Assembly (NCBI RefSeq): GCF_002797755.1
Contig: NZ_PGFI01000011.1
Span: forward strand, 248,001 to 312,000
Reading direction: 5' to 3'
DNA from: Brevirhabdus pacifica
GTDB lineage: Bacteria; Pseudomonadota; Alphaproteobacteria; Rhodobacterales; Rhodobacteraceae
DNA: 64,000 bases
The position numbers and the translations under genes are program-made. How positions within the stretch are numbered: the stretch's first letter is position 1; every line of letters begins with the position of its first letter. Shown here piece after piece: positions 52,709-60,623 of this stretch. The notes under the pieces were generated by a model. It made no database searches. It was not told where the DNA came from and saw only the letters and a program-made list of their open reading frames with translations.

Positions 52709-53379
52709 CGGATGCCATCCATCAGCGCGCCCTGCATCCGGCAGTCCCGCCGCGTGTCGGCGCCACAGCGGCGCAGGCCCAGGTCGCGGTCCATGCAGAT
52801 GCGGACCTCCTGGATGCGGTCGGCCTTGCAGGTGACGGTGATCATGTCAGCGTCCATTCCGGGATTGGCTTGCAGGAACGCCTCCTCGACCACCGCTGCA
52901 GGCAGGCGCACGCTTTTGCGCAGCTTGCCGAAGACTTCGGGGACGGTGATCGCCCCGTAGGCCTCGCGGGCGGTATCGAAATAGGTGTCTGCCGCAAGGC
53001 CCGAGCATCGGCCATGCTTCTTCCACTGGTGCCAGGCCAGCCCCGAGGATCCCATGATGTCGGTCATCGCGGCGGTCATGCGCCGCGACGGATCCCGCGC
53101 CCCGGTGCGGCAATAGCTGGGCCAGCCCCGTTCGTTCTGGGGCCACAGACCGTGCAGGGTCCAGCCATAGTCATGGCGCGGATCGCATTGGTCGGCTTCG
53201 CGGGCGTCGCCTTCCACCGCGCACCAGTTGGGCGACCAGCTGAGGCTGAGGACGTAATAGTCGAAATCGCCAGCCCGTTCGCCTTCGGCAGCGGCAGGGG
53301 CGGCAAGCCCCGTGAGAAGGGCTGCGATCAGCGTCGTCACAAGGGCAAGGGCAGGAAGCAGCCGGGCGGCTGGGTGCAT
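52705..53379 (-). CDS. RNase T2 family protein, periplasmic
   Basis: 224 residues. A cleaved signal peptide is likely (MHPAARLLPALALVTTLIAA onward, ending in APAAA-E). RNase T2 enzymes cut RNA to 2',3'-cyclic nucleotides. CAS I is YGWTLHGLWPQN (His76). CAS II is HQWKKHGRCS (117-126), with Gln118 at the position of the catalytic Glu of the usual HEWxKHG; Lys121 and His122 are kept. Several cysteines fit disulfides. It is cotranscribed with the DUF2254 gene. ATG 53377-53379 follows GGAAAGAGAAA. Confidence 0.9.
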   Translation of the reverse strand: MHPAARLLPALALVTTLIAALLTGLAAPAAAEGERAGDFDYYVLSLSWSPNWCAVEGDAREADQCDPRHDYGWTLHGLWPQNERGWPSYCRTGARDPSRRMTAAMTDIMGSSGLAWHQWKKHGRCSGLAADTYFDTAREAYGAITVPEVFGKLRKSVRLPAAVVEEAFLQANPGMDADMITVTCKADRIQEVRICMDRDLGLRRCGADTRRDCRMQGALMDGIR

Positions 53380-53503
53380 TTTCTCTTTCCTCCGGGTCGG
53401 GGGATCACTATATAGCCCACAGCTTCCCCGAAAACGAGGAATGGTTCCACCAAGGAGCCGCCGATTTCCCGGCACGGGGAAGATGTGTCAAAGGAGACGT
53501 TCG

Positions 53504-54277
53504 ATGAACAAACCGATTATGGCGAAAGCGACGGCAGTCTGGCTGGTCGACAACACCACCCTGACCTTCCGGCAGATCGCGGAGTTCGTCGGCATGCATG
53601 AGCTGGAGGTTCAGGGCATCGCCGATGGCGACGTGGCCCAGGGCGTCAAGGGCTTCGATCCGGTGGCCAACAACCAGCTGGACCAGGCCGATATCGACAA
53701 GGCCGAGAAGAACCCGCTGATCAACCTGAAACTGAAGTTCAATGCCGCCGCCGTGGGCGAGGAAAAGCGCCGTGGCCCGCGCTATACCCCCCTCAGCAAG
53801 CGCCAGGACCGCCCGGCGTCGATCCTGTGGCTGGTCAAGTTCCACCCCGAGCTGACCGACGGCCAGATCAGCAAGCTGGTCGGCACCACCAAGCCGACGA
53901 TCCAGGCCATCCGCGAGCGGACCCACTGGAACATCGCCAACATCCAGCCGATCGACCCGGTCGCGCTGGGCCTGTGCCGTCAGTCTGAACTGGACGCCGC
54001 CGTGCAGAAGGCCGCCGCCAAGCGGGCGCGCGATGGCGAGGTGATGACCGACGACGAACGGCGCAAGCTGGTCTCGACTGAGCAGTCGCTGGGCATGGAC
54101 ACCGAGCCCCGGATCCCGACCGCGATCTCGGGCCTCGAGACCTTCAGCCTGAGCGACAAGGAAGAGCCCGAGGAAGAGGATGACGATCCCCGCAAGGGCG
54201 GCGACATCGTCGATGCCGACAGCTTCTTCAACCTGCCGTCGGATCAGCCCGACCTGGACGACGAAGACGACAAGTGA
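53504..54277 (+). CDS. trcR: Cell cycle transcriptional regulator TrcR (DUF1013)
   Basis: 257 residues. Almost all of it matches the DUF1013 family: MNKPIMAKATAVWLVDNTTL, TFRQIAEFVGMHELEVQGIA, then RPASILWLVKFHPELTDGQI and LVGTTKPTIQAIRERTHWN. The two repeats look like helix-turn-helix segments. TrcR has been described as a regulator of ctrA-related cell-cycle transcription in Rhodobacterales/Rhizobiales. The C-terminal 60 residues are very acidic (EEPEEEDDD). AAAGGAGACG precedes ATG 53504. Confidence 0.88.
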   Translation: MNKPIMAKATAVWLVDNTTLTFRQIAEFVGMHELEVQGIADGDVAQGVKGFDPVANNQLDQADIDKAEKNPLINLKLKFNAAAVGEEKRRGPRYTPLSKRQDRPASILWLVKFHPELTDGQISKLVGTTKPTIQAIRERTHWNIANIQPIDPVALGLCRQSELDAAVQKAAAKRARDGEVMTDDERRKLVSTEQSLGMDTEPRIPTAISGLETFSLSDKEEPEEEDDDPRKGGDIVDADSFFNLPSDQPDLDDEDDK

Positions 54278-54338
54278 TCGCGCAGGGCCGGGTGAGCGCC
54301 CGGTCAGCCGCGCACCGGCCCTGAGGGGCAGGATCCAG

Positions 54339-54371
54339 GGCCCTCCGCAGAAATGCGGGGGGCCTTTTTTC
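54339..54371 (+). terminator. Rho-independent terminator after trcR
   Basis: GGCCCTCCGC pairs with GCGGGGGGCC (one wobble) over a 6-nt loop and is followed by six T. It lies 61 bp after the stop codon. Confidence 0.8.
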
Positions 54372-54399
54372 TTTGCGGCGTCTTCCTGCGGGGACGACC

Positions 54400-54813
54400 T
54401 CAGGCCTTGGCGTCAAGGTCCAGCGGCTTGCCGTTCTCCTTCAGAAAATCGTCACCGGGGGCGCTGTCCAGCAAGTCCAGCACACGCTCGCACGGGCGGC
54501 AGAGGCGCACGCCCTTGGGGGTGCAGACGATGGGCCGGTTCACCAGCACCGGGTGGGCCAGCATCTGCTCGATCAGGGTCTCGTCGCTGACCGAGGGGTC
54601 CAGCAGGCCCAGCTCCTCGGCGGGGGATTTGCCGGTGCGCAGGGCATCGCGGGGGGGCATTCCGGCGGCGGCGAAAAGGGCCAGAAGCTGCGGCCGGGTC
54701 CAGCCGGTCTTCATGTATTCTACGACCTCGGGCTCGATGCCGCTGGCGCGGATGATGGCCAGGGTGTTTCGCGAGGTGCCGCAGCTTGGGTTGTGGTGGA
54801 TGACGACCTGCAT
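54400..54813 (-). CDS. arsC: Arsenate reductase (glutaredoxin-type) ArsC
   Basis: 137 residues. It reduces As(V) to As(III) with glutathione and glutaredoxin. Catalytic Cys11 is in HHNPSCGTSRNTLAIIR, and the family blocks EVVEYMKTGWTR and HPVLVNRPIVCTPKGVRLC are present. It lies one base after the aqpS stop, the third gene of arsR-aqpS-arsC. The start ATG 54811-54813 is fixed by the Cys motif; the open frame reaching to 55197 is antisense to nothing and lacks similarity. Confidence 0.93.
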   Translation of the reverse strand: MQVVIHHNPSCGTSRNTLAIIRASGIEPEVVEYMKTGWTRPQLLALFAAAGMPPRDALRTGKSPAEELGLLDPSVSDETLIEQMLAHPVLVNRPIVCTPKGVRLCRPCERVLDLLDSAPGDDFLKENGKPLDLDAKA

Positions 54814-54814
54814 G

Positions 54815-55510
54815 TCAGTTTGCTCCGCTAGGGGTCGGGGCGGCCTGCCGCGCGGCATCGCGCAAAAGCCAGCCGCAGACCGCGACCGCGGCCATTGCGC
54901 CTGCGCCCTCGGCCAGAATGAAGAAGGGCACGTCCCTCGGCCTGATGCCGGCGAAGGTGTCCGAGAAGGCCCGTGCCACGGCCACCGCCGGGTTGGCGAA
55001 GGACGTGGACGAGGTGAACCAGTAGGCCGCCGTGATGTAAAGCCCGACCAGCCACGGCAAGGCCTCGGCGCGGAAGCGGGCGCCGGACAGGATCGTCGCC
55101 ACCAGCCCAAAGGTCGCCACCCCCTCGGCCAGCCACTGGCCGGGCCCTGTGCGCACGGTCGCTGAGTATTGCACGATGGGAAGGTCGAACATGGCATGGG
55201 CCACGACCCCGCCCAGCAGCGCGCCCGCGACCTGCGCCATGATGTAGGGTACCAACTCGGTCCGGGGCAGGCCGCCGCCGATGGCCATCGCCAGCGAGAT
55301 GGCGGGGTTGAAATGCGCCCCCGAAATCGGCCCTAGAATGGTGATCAGAACCACCAGTATCGCCCCTGTCGGCAGCGTATTGCCCAGCAGGGCCAGCGCC
55401 GTGTCATTGGTCAGGCCGGCCGCCATGATGCCGGACCCCACGACCGTGCCCAGCAGGAAGGCGGTGCCAAGGAACTCTGCCGCGAGGCGACGGCGCAGAT
55501 CGAAGATCAT
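54815..55510 (-). CDS. aqpS: Aquaglyceroporin AqpS-like arsenite channel
   Basis: 231 residues, MIP family with six membrane helices. The two NPA motifs are both intact: HFNPAISLA (Asn68) and SFANPAVAVAR (Asn173). Being between arsR and arsC, it is likely the AqpS type, which in Sinorhizobium meliloti carries arsenite out of the cell; this operon has no visible arsB or acr3. Its ATG overlaps the arsR stop in an ATGA. Confidence 0.9.
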   Translation of the reverse strand: MIFDLRRRLAAEFLGTAFLLGTVVGSGIMAAGLTNDTALALLGNTLPTGAILVVLITILGPISGAHFNPAISLAMAIGGGLPRTELVPYIMAQVAGALLGGVVAHAMFDLPIVQYSATVRTGPGQWLAEGVATFGLVATILSGARFRAEALPWLVGLYITAAYWFTSSTSFANPAVAVARAFSDTFAGIRPRDVPFFILAEGAGAMAAVAVCGWLLRDAARQAAPTPSGAN

Positions 55511-55857
55511 GGGGTGGTCTCCGTCGCGGCGTCGCAGGCGATGGCGTCGATCACCGGCTGGCAAAGCGCCGGGCTGCCGCCGCAGCAATCCTTCATCAGG
55601 TATCCAAGCAGGCTGCGCATCCCCTCCAGATCGGCCTGATAGCGGATTTCGCGACCGTGACGATCGCGCCGCACCAGCCCGGCCCGCAGCAGCACCGCAA
55701 GATTCGCCGACATGGTGTTCTGTCGGGCATCGAGGGCCTGCGCGATCTCGCCCGCCGGCATGCCCTCGGGGCCGGCCTGAACAAGCAGGCGGAAGGCGGC
55801 AAGGCGGCTTTCCTGTCCAAGGGCGGCAAAGGCGGTGATGGCGCGATTCATATCCAT
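55507..55857 (-). CDS. arsR: ArsR family transcriptional repressor
   Basis: 116 residues, winged helix-turn-helix. The recognition helix region is QALDARQNTMSANLAVLLRAG, and the wing has RRDRHGREIRYQADLEGMRS. Cysteines KDCCGGSPALCQ near the C-terminus could bind arsenite; the classical ELCVCDL motif is absent. It likely represses the arsR-aqpS-arsC operon. The start may be ATG 55857 or 55851, with a palindrome at the start codon. No ribosome site is evident, so translation may be leaderless. Confidence 0.88.
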   Translation of the reverse strand: MDMNRAITAFAALGQESRLAAFRLLVQAGPEGMPAGEIAQALDARQNTMSANLAVLLRAGLVRRDRHGREIRYQADLEGMRSLLGYLMKDCCGGSPALCQPVIDAIACDAATETTP

Positions 55858-55876
55858 GAATCATGGATTATGGATA
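55851..55876. promoter_or_regulatory. Palindromic candidate ArsR operator
   Basis: ATCCATG-AAT-CATGGAT (55852-55868) is a perfect 7-bp inverted repeat with a 3-nt spacer, and TATCCAT/ATGGATA (55851-55857 and 55870-55876) gives an overlapping one. It sits at the arsR start codon. Confidence 0.6.
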
Positions 55877-56017
55877 TATGTTATTCCGGTCAAGCCCTCC
55901 GTCGTCCTCCCGCCATCCTCCCGTCGTCCTGCAATCGGACCAATGCGGCCCAACTCAGACCACAAAGCCCGGCAAGATCCTGCGTGTGTGTGAGTATGAT
56001 TAACGAGGCCCGATCCG

Positions 56018-56869
56018 ATGAACATCCGCGTGAATGAACCCGTCTCCGTCCCGTCCGAACTGCGCGTGCTGGAACGCCGCCTGCATCTGGAGAAGACCAA
56101 GGCGGATCACATGGACCTCTTCGGAGAGGAGCCCCCGGCCGAGCTGCTCACCCCCTACCGGCTGGGCGCCGAGTCGCTTTCCCGCAGCGCCCTGCTTCAG
56201 AAGAAATACACCGACCGCGCCCGCAACATATCCCGCTGCTGGAACCGTACGCAGCTGTTCCTGCCCGAGCTTCTGCTGCCCGGCGCACCGCAGCGGGTGC
56301 TGGAGATGTCGACCGCCCACGGCGCCATGCTGGAGATCCTGCGCCACTATGGCCATGACGTGACCGGCAATGATTACGCCAACATGATGAAAAGCCGCGG
56401 CGGCCGCGACAGCAGCTATTTCCGCAAGGTGAACGACGAAGGGTTCGCCCGTTTCCGTGACGACTACGGCAACCGGCTGGACCCCGAGGCCGATGACGCG
56501 CCCGACTGGCCCTATCGCCACATCACCAACGCGATAAACCTGCCGATGGAGATCTTCGACGCGGGCGTCACCCCCTATCCGCTGGTCGACAAGTCCTTCG
56601 ACGTGCTGATCTGCTTTCAGGCGATCGAGCATTATTGCCGCCCCTCGGGCTGGGCCGCCGTGCTGGACGAGTTCTGTCGGATCACGCGCAAGACCATCGT
56701 TGTCGTCCCGAACCCGCTTACCGAAGGCTTGCAGGCCGATCCCGACTACTCCGCCGAGTATCGCCAGGTCATGCTGGATCTGCGGCGGTTCGACCGGAAC
56801 GGGTTCCGCTGCACCTCGGTTCACATGCACTGGTCCCAGCCCAGCGGCTTCAAGCTGACGGCTGTCTGA
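56018..56869 (+). CDS. SAM-dependent methyltransferase domain protein, orphan
   Basis: 283 residues. RVLEMSTAHGAMLEILRHYG is a SAM-binding-like motif I, with Met-Ser-Thr where Asp/Glu-x-Gly-x-Gly is usual. VTGNDYANMM could be motif II, SFDVLICFQAIEHYCRPSGW motif III/IV and RITRKTIVVVPNPL motif V. The N-terminal 90 residues are basic and helical (LERRLHLEKTKADHMDLFGE) without a recognised domain. I cannot assign a substrate. It is convergent with recR and has no operon partners. Confidence 0.85.
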   Translation: MNIRVNEPVSVPSELRVLERRLHLEKTKADHMDLFGEEPPAELLTPYRLGAESLSRSALLQKKYTDRARNISRCWNRTQLFLPELLLPGAPQRVLEMSTAHGAMLEILRHYGHDVTGNDYANMMKSRGGRDSSYFRKVNDEGFARFRDDYGNRLDPEADDAPDWPYRHITNAINLPMEIFDAGVTPYPLVDKSFDVLICFQAIEHYCRPSGWAAVLDEFCRITRKTIVVVPNPLTEGLQADPDYSAEYRQVMLDLRRFDRNGFRCTSVHMHWSQPSGFKLTAV

Positions 56870-56897
56870 GACCGCTCGCGACCCAGAATTTTTTGGC

Positions 56898-57563
56898 TCA
56901 GAATTTGCGGCGGGCTTTCAGCGCGGCGGTGATCGTGCCGTCGTCCAGATAATCCAGCTCTCCGCCGATGGGCACGCCCTGGGCAAGCGAGGTGACCTCG
57001 ACCCCCTCGCCCAATTGCTCGGCGATGTAGAAGGCGGTGGTCTGCCCGTCCACGGTGGCGTTGAGGGCCAGCACCACCTCGGAGACATGTTCGCTGACCA
57101 CCCGGTCCAGCAGCTTGGGAATGCGCAATTCCTCGGGCCCGATGTCATCCAGCGCCGAGAGGGTGCCCCCCAGTACGTGGTAACGGCCCTTGAAGACGCC
57201 CGAGCGTTCCATGGCCCAAAGATCGGCGACATCGCCCACGACACAGATTTGGCCGTTGGCGCGGGCGTTGTTCTGGCAGATGGGGCAGAGGTCGGCGGTG
57301 CCGATATTGCCACAGTTCAGGCATTCGCGCGCGGTGTCGGCGACGGTGCGCATCGCCTCGGCCAAGGGGGCAAGCTGCCGGCCCCGGTGCTTGACCAGGT
57401 GCAGCACGGCCCGCCGGGCCGAGCGCGGGCCAAGCCCGGGCAGCCGCGCCATCAGGTCGATCAGCGCATCGATGGCGCCGGTATCGGTGGCGGCCCCCAT
57501 CCGGTCGGGCTCCGGCGACGCGGGGGCGCCGCCGGTCCCGTTATCGGGATCCTCGTCGATCAT
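56898..57563 (-). CDS. recR: Recombination protein RecR
   Basis: 221 residues, slightly long at the N-terminus. RecR works with RecO and RecF in loading RecA at gaps. Hh[22 protein letters not shown]4 zinc finger: [20 protein letters not shown]. Toprim: [26 protein letters not shown] 57561-57563 has GAGG six bases upstream. It is third of dnaX-ybaB-recR on the minus strand, a conserved order. A shorter start at 57500 is possible. Confidence 0.96.
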   Translation of the reverse strand: MIDEDPDNGTGGAPASPEPDRMGAATDTGAIDALIDLMARLPGLGPRSARRAVLHLVKHRGRQLAPLAEAMRTVADTARECLNCGNIGTADLCPICQNNARANGQICVVGDVADLWAMERSGVFKGRYHVLGGTLSALDDIGPEELRIPKLLDRVVSEHVSEVVLALNATVDGQTTAFYIAEQLGEGVEVTSLAQGVPIGGELDYLDDGTITAALKARRKF

Positions 57564-57614
57564 CGCGGACCTCGGGTCATCTGGGGCATCCGGCGCGCTT
57601 CAGCCTCCGGTTCC

Positions 57615-57968
57615 TCAGAAGGGCAGCTTCATGTCGGCCGGAAGACCCATGGCCTCGGTGATCTTGGCCATCTCTTCCTGCGACTTGTCCTTGGCCTTCT
57701 GCTGCGCGTCCTTGATCGCGGCCAGGATCAGATCCTCGACCACTTCGCGGTTCTCGGCATTGAAGAGCGAGGGGTCAATCTCCAGCCCCGTCAGCTCGCC
57801 CTTGGCCGTGGCCGTCGCCTTGACCATGCTGGCGCCGGCCTCGCCGGTGACGGTGGTCGCGGCCAGTTCTTCCTGCAGCTCGGTCATCCGGGTCTGCATC
57901 TCCTGCGCGGCTTTCATCATCTTGGTCATGTCGCCAAGACCACCCAATCCGCCAAGTCCTTTCAGCAT
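57615..57968 (-). CDS. ybaB: YbaB/EbfC nucleoid-associated protein
   Basis: 117 residues. MLKGLGGLGGLGDMTKMMKA at the start and EMQTRMTELQEELAATTVTG then GLEIDPSLFNAENREVVEDL are family blocks. It is a small dimeric DNA-binding protein found between dnaX and recR in most bacteria. The ATG is 13 bp after the dnaX stop and recR begins 52 bp after its own stop. Confidence 0.95.
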   Translation of the reverse strand: MLKGLGGLGGLGDMTKMMKAAQEMQTRMTELQEELAATTVTGEAGASMVKATATAKGELTGLEIDPSLFNAENREVVEDLILAAIKDAQQKAKDKSQEEMAKITEAMGLPADMKLPF

Positions 57969-57980
57969 CTCATGCTACTC

Positions 57981-59822
57981 CTATGTTTCTTCGAAGGGGT
58001 CCCATTCGTCGTCCACCTCGGGCAGGGCCTGGATCGCGGCCTCGGCCTGGATGGTCTCGAAGGGGATTACGTTGGAAATCTTCGCCCCGGGAAAGGCGTC
58101 CATCACGGCCTGCACCAGCGGGTGCTTGGCGGCCTCTCGCTCCATCGCCAGGCGCTCGGCGTCGCGGCCCTCGGCGATGGTCTCGCCTCCGCCCTCGGCG
58201 GTGACGCTGACGGCCCAGCGGGCGCCCGTCCAGCCCTGAAGCCGCTGGCCAAGGCGTTGGGCCAGATCGCGAGGGGCGCGGTCATCGGGCTGAAACTCGA
58301 TGCGGCCGGGCTGGTAGGACACCAGCCGCAGCGTGGTCTCGACCTCGACCAGAAGTTTCACGTCCCGGTTCTGACGGATCAGTTCGACCACTGACTGGAA
58401 GGTGGCAAAGCGGGCAAGGGCTGTTTGCTGAGAGGGGGCGGCGGCGGTTGCGGGGATGGCGCTGCCGGATCCACCGCCAGCCGTAACGGGGGCCGAGCCG
58501 CTGGCCTGTGGCGTGCCGGGGGGCGGGGTGTGGGTGGGCACGTGCCCCGAGCCCTGCTGCGACCCGCCCTGATGCCCACTTTGGCCGCCGGCCGAGGGGC
58601 CGGGCGCACCGGCGCCACCGCCAGGGGCCGAAAACGCACCGGCGGGCGGCGCGGCGGGCGTGTCCTGAAGCCTGCGGATCAATTCCTCGGGCGAAGGCAG
58701 GGTCGAGACATGGGTCAGCCGGATCACCGCCATCTCGGCGGCCATCATGGCGTTGGGTGCGGCCGAGACCTCCTCGAGCGCCTTCAGCAGCATCTGCCAC
58801 ATGCGCGTCATCGCCCGCATCGGCAGACGCTGGGCCAGGCCTTGGCCGCGCGCGCGCTCGTCGGGGCCGACGGTGGGATCCTCCGCCGCCTCGGGGGTGA
58901 TCTTGATGACCGAGATCCAATGGGTGATCTCGGCCAGATCGCGCAGCACCGCCAGCGGGTCGGCCCCGTCGGAATACTGTGCCGACAGCTCGTTCAGCGC
59001 ACCCGCCGCGTCGCCGGCCATCACCAGCTCGTAAAGGTCCAGCACCCGGCCCCGGTCAGCCAGACCCAGCATGGCGCGCACCTGATCGGCGGTGGTCTCG
59101 CCCGCGCCGTGGCTGATGGCCTGATCCAGAAGGCTCATGGCGTCGCGCACCGATCCCTCGGCGGCGCGGGTGATCAGCGCCAGCGCGTCGTCGTTGATCT
59201 GGGCGCTTTCCTTGCCGGCGATGGATTGTAGATGGGCGATCATCACCTCGGGCTCGATCCGGCGCAGGTCGAAGCGCTGACAGCGCGACAGCACGGTGAC
59301 GGGCACCTTGCGGATCTCGGTGGTGGCGAAGATGAACTTCACGTGGGCGGGGGGTTCTTCCAGCGTCTTCAGCAGCGCGTTGAACGCGCTGTTGGACAGC
59401 ATGTGAACCTCGTCGATGATGTAGATCTTGTAGCGGGCGCTGGCGGCCCGGTAATGCACGCTGTCGATGATCTCGCGGATGTCGCCGACGCCGGTGCGGC
59501 TGGCGGCGTCCATCTCCATCACGTCGACGTGGCGCCCCTCGGCGATGGCGACGCAATGCTCGCAGGTGCCGCAGGGATCGGTCGTGGGGCCGCCCTCGCC
59601 ATCGGTGCCGACACAGTTCATGCCCTTGGCGATGATCCGCGCCGTCGTCGTTTTGCCGGTGCCCCGGATGCCGGTCAGGATGAAGGCCTGGGCGATGCGG
59701 TCGGCGGCAAAGGCGTTGCGCAGGGTGCGCACCATCGCGTCCTGTCCGATCAGGTCAGCGAATGTGGCGGGCCGGTATTTGCGGGCCAGAACCTGGTAGC
59801 CGGTGTCGGGAGAGTCGCTCAT
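57981..59822 (-). CDS. dnaX: DNA polymerase III subunits gamma and tau
   Basis: 613 residues. Clamp-loader ATPase core: Walker A GIRGTGKTTTARII, zinc module CGTCEHC, DEVHMLS box, and sensor-1 ATTEIRKVP. A long Gly/Ser/Pro linker (about 395-450) is followed by the C-terminal tau region ending DEWDPFEET. The start ATG 59820-59822 gives MSDSPDTGYQVLARKYRPAT and has GAGGTTTC upstream. A possible programmed frameshift to make gamma was not identified. It leads the dnaX-ybaB-recR unit. Confidence 0.96.
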   Translation of the reverse strand: MSDSPDTGYQVLARKYRPATFADLIGQDAMVRTLRNAFAADRIAQAFILTGIRGTGKTTTARIIAKGMNCVGTDGEGGPTTDPCGTCEHCVAIAEGRHVDVMEMDAASRTGVGDIREIIDSVHYRAASARYKIYIIDEVHMLSNSAFNALLKTLEEPPAHVKFIFATTEIRKVPVTVLSRCQRFDLRRIEPEVMIAHLQSIAGKESAQINDDALALITRAAEGSVRDAMSLLDQAISHGAGETTADQVRAMLGLADRGRVLDLYELVMAGDAAGALNELSAQYSDGADPLAVLRDLAEITHWISVIKITPEAAEDPTVGPDERARGQGLAQRLPMRAMTRMWQMLLKALEEVSAAPNAMMAAEMAVIRLTHVSTLPSPEELIRRLQDTPAAPPAGAFSAPGGGAGAPGPSAGGQSGHQGGSQQGSGHVPTHTPPPGTPQASGSAPVTAGGGSGSAIPATAAAPSQQTALARFATFQSVVELIRQNRDVKLLVEVETTLRLVSYQPGRIEFQPDDRAPRDLAQRLGQRLQGWTGARWAVSVTAEGGGETIAEGRDAERLAMEREAAKHPLVQAVMDAFPGAKISNVIPFETIQAEAAIQALPEVDDEWDPFEET

Positions 59823-59932
59823 GAAACCTCGGTGCATGTCGGTCCGCACAAACCTAAGGCCAGCAGGGGGCAAGGTCCACCGCTAGTCTGTGCGCGGGGT
59901 GCATGACATGGGGGCGCGTGCGGGGTGTCGGA

Positions 59933-60364
59933 TCAGAGCAGCCACAGCACGACGCCCACCGCGACCGCGCCCACGGACAGGCCGTTGGCAAGAAAGGTGA
60001 TGCGGCTGCTGTCGAGGGGTCGGGCAGTATGACGTTCCATCCGGCCGAGGGTGCGGCAGGCCTCGCGCCGGGCGACCCAGAAGACCACGATCGCGAGCGC
60101 AATGAAGATCGTCGCCACCAGCTTGGCGACCCATGTGGGATCGAAGGCGCCGAAGACGGCCCGCAGGCCGATGGCCACCGCAAGGGATGCCATGCCCGTG
60201 CGCAGCCAGCCCGCGAAGGTGCGTTCATTGGCCAGCAGGGTGCGGTCCTCGGCCCAGAACGTGCGCTTCTCGGCCAGGCTTGGGCCGCGCTCGGCCTCGT
60301 CAACGGGCGGCTCTTGCACGCGGCGATCGTCGGGCGCATCGGTCTGGGTCCGGGCATCGTCCAT
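59933..60364 (-). CDS. DUF202 (YidH-like) membrane protein
   Basis: 143 residues. The N-terminal 30 residues are acidic and polar. EDRTLLANERTFAGWLRTGM is the DUF202 signature, followed by three helices (about 58-75, 80-97 and 128-142). The family has no established function. ATG 60362-60364 is chosen because the upstream frame runs into the SRP RNA gene. It sits between dnaX and the SRP RNA, both on the same strand. Confidence 0.9.
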   Translation of the reverse strand: MDDARTQTDAPDDRRVQEPPVDEAERGPSLAEKRTFWAEDRTLLANERTFAGWLRTGMASLAVAIGLRAVFGAFDPTWVAKLVATIFIALAIVVFWVARREACRTLGRMERHTARPLDSSRITFLANGLSVGAVAVGVVLWLL

Positions 60365-60454
60365 GCCATGGTTGTAGGGCAGAGGGGCGCGGTGCCAAGG
60401 CCCGAGGGGCGGGGCGGCAGGTGGGACCGGCTTCACGACGCGATGTGTGGGAAA

Positions 60455-60553
60455 GGTGAGAGGCTGGACACGACCCGAGCAAAACTTGTTGCGGCTGCTT
60501 CCTTCCGGACCTGACCGGGTTGGCAAGGCGCCCGCCCGCGCCAACCTCTCACC
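60455..60553 (-). ncRNA. ffs: Signal recognition particle small RNA (4.5S type)
   Basis: A 99-nt hairpin. The ends GGTGAGAGG and CCTCTCACC pair. The apex carries the universal domain IV: GGTCAGGTCCGGAAGGAAGC (minus strand, near 60500-60524), including the GGAA tetraloop and asymmetric bulges that bind Ffh. Its position next to dnaX is common in Alphaproteobacteria. Confidence 0.93.
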
Positions 60554-60623
60554 CCGGCATATATGCGCTGAGCGGGCGGGGCGCAAGACGCCAGCAGCCC
60601 CGCGGGTGCCAATCCGGGCAGGC

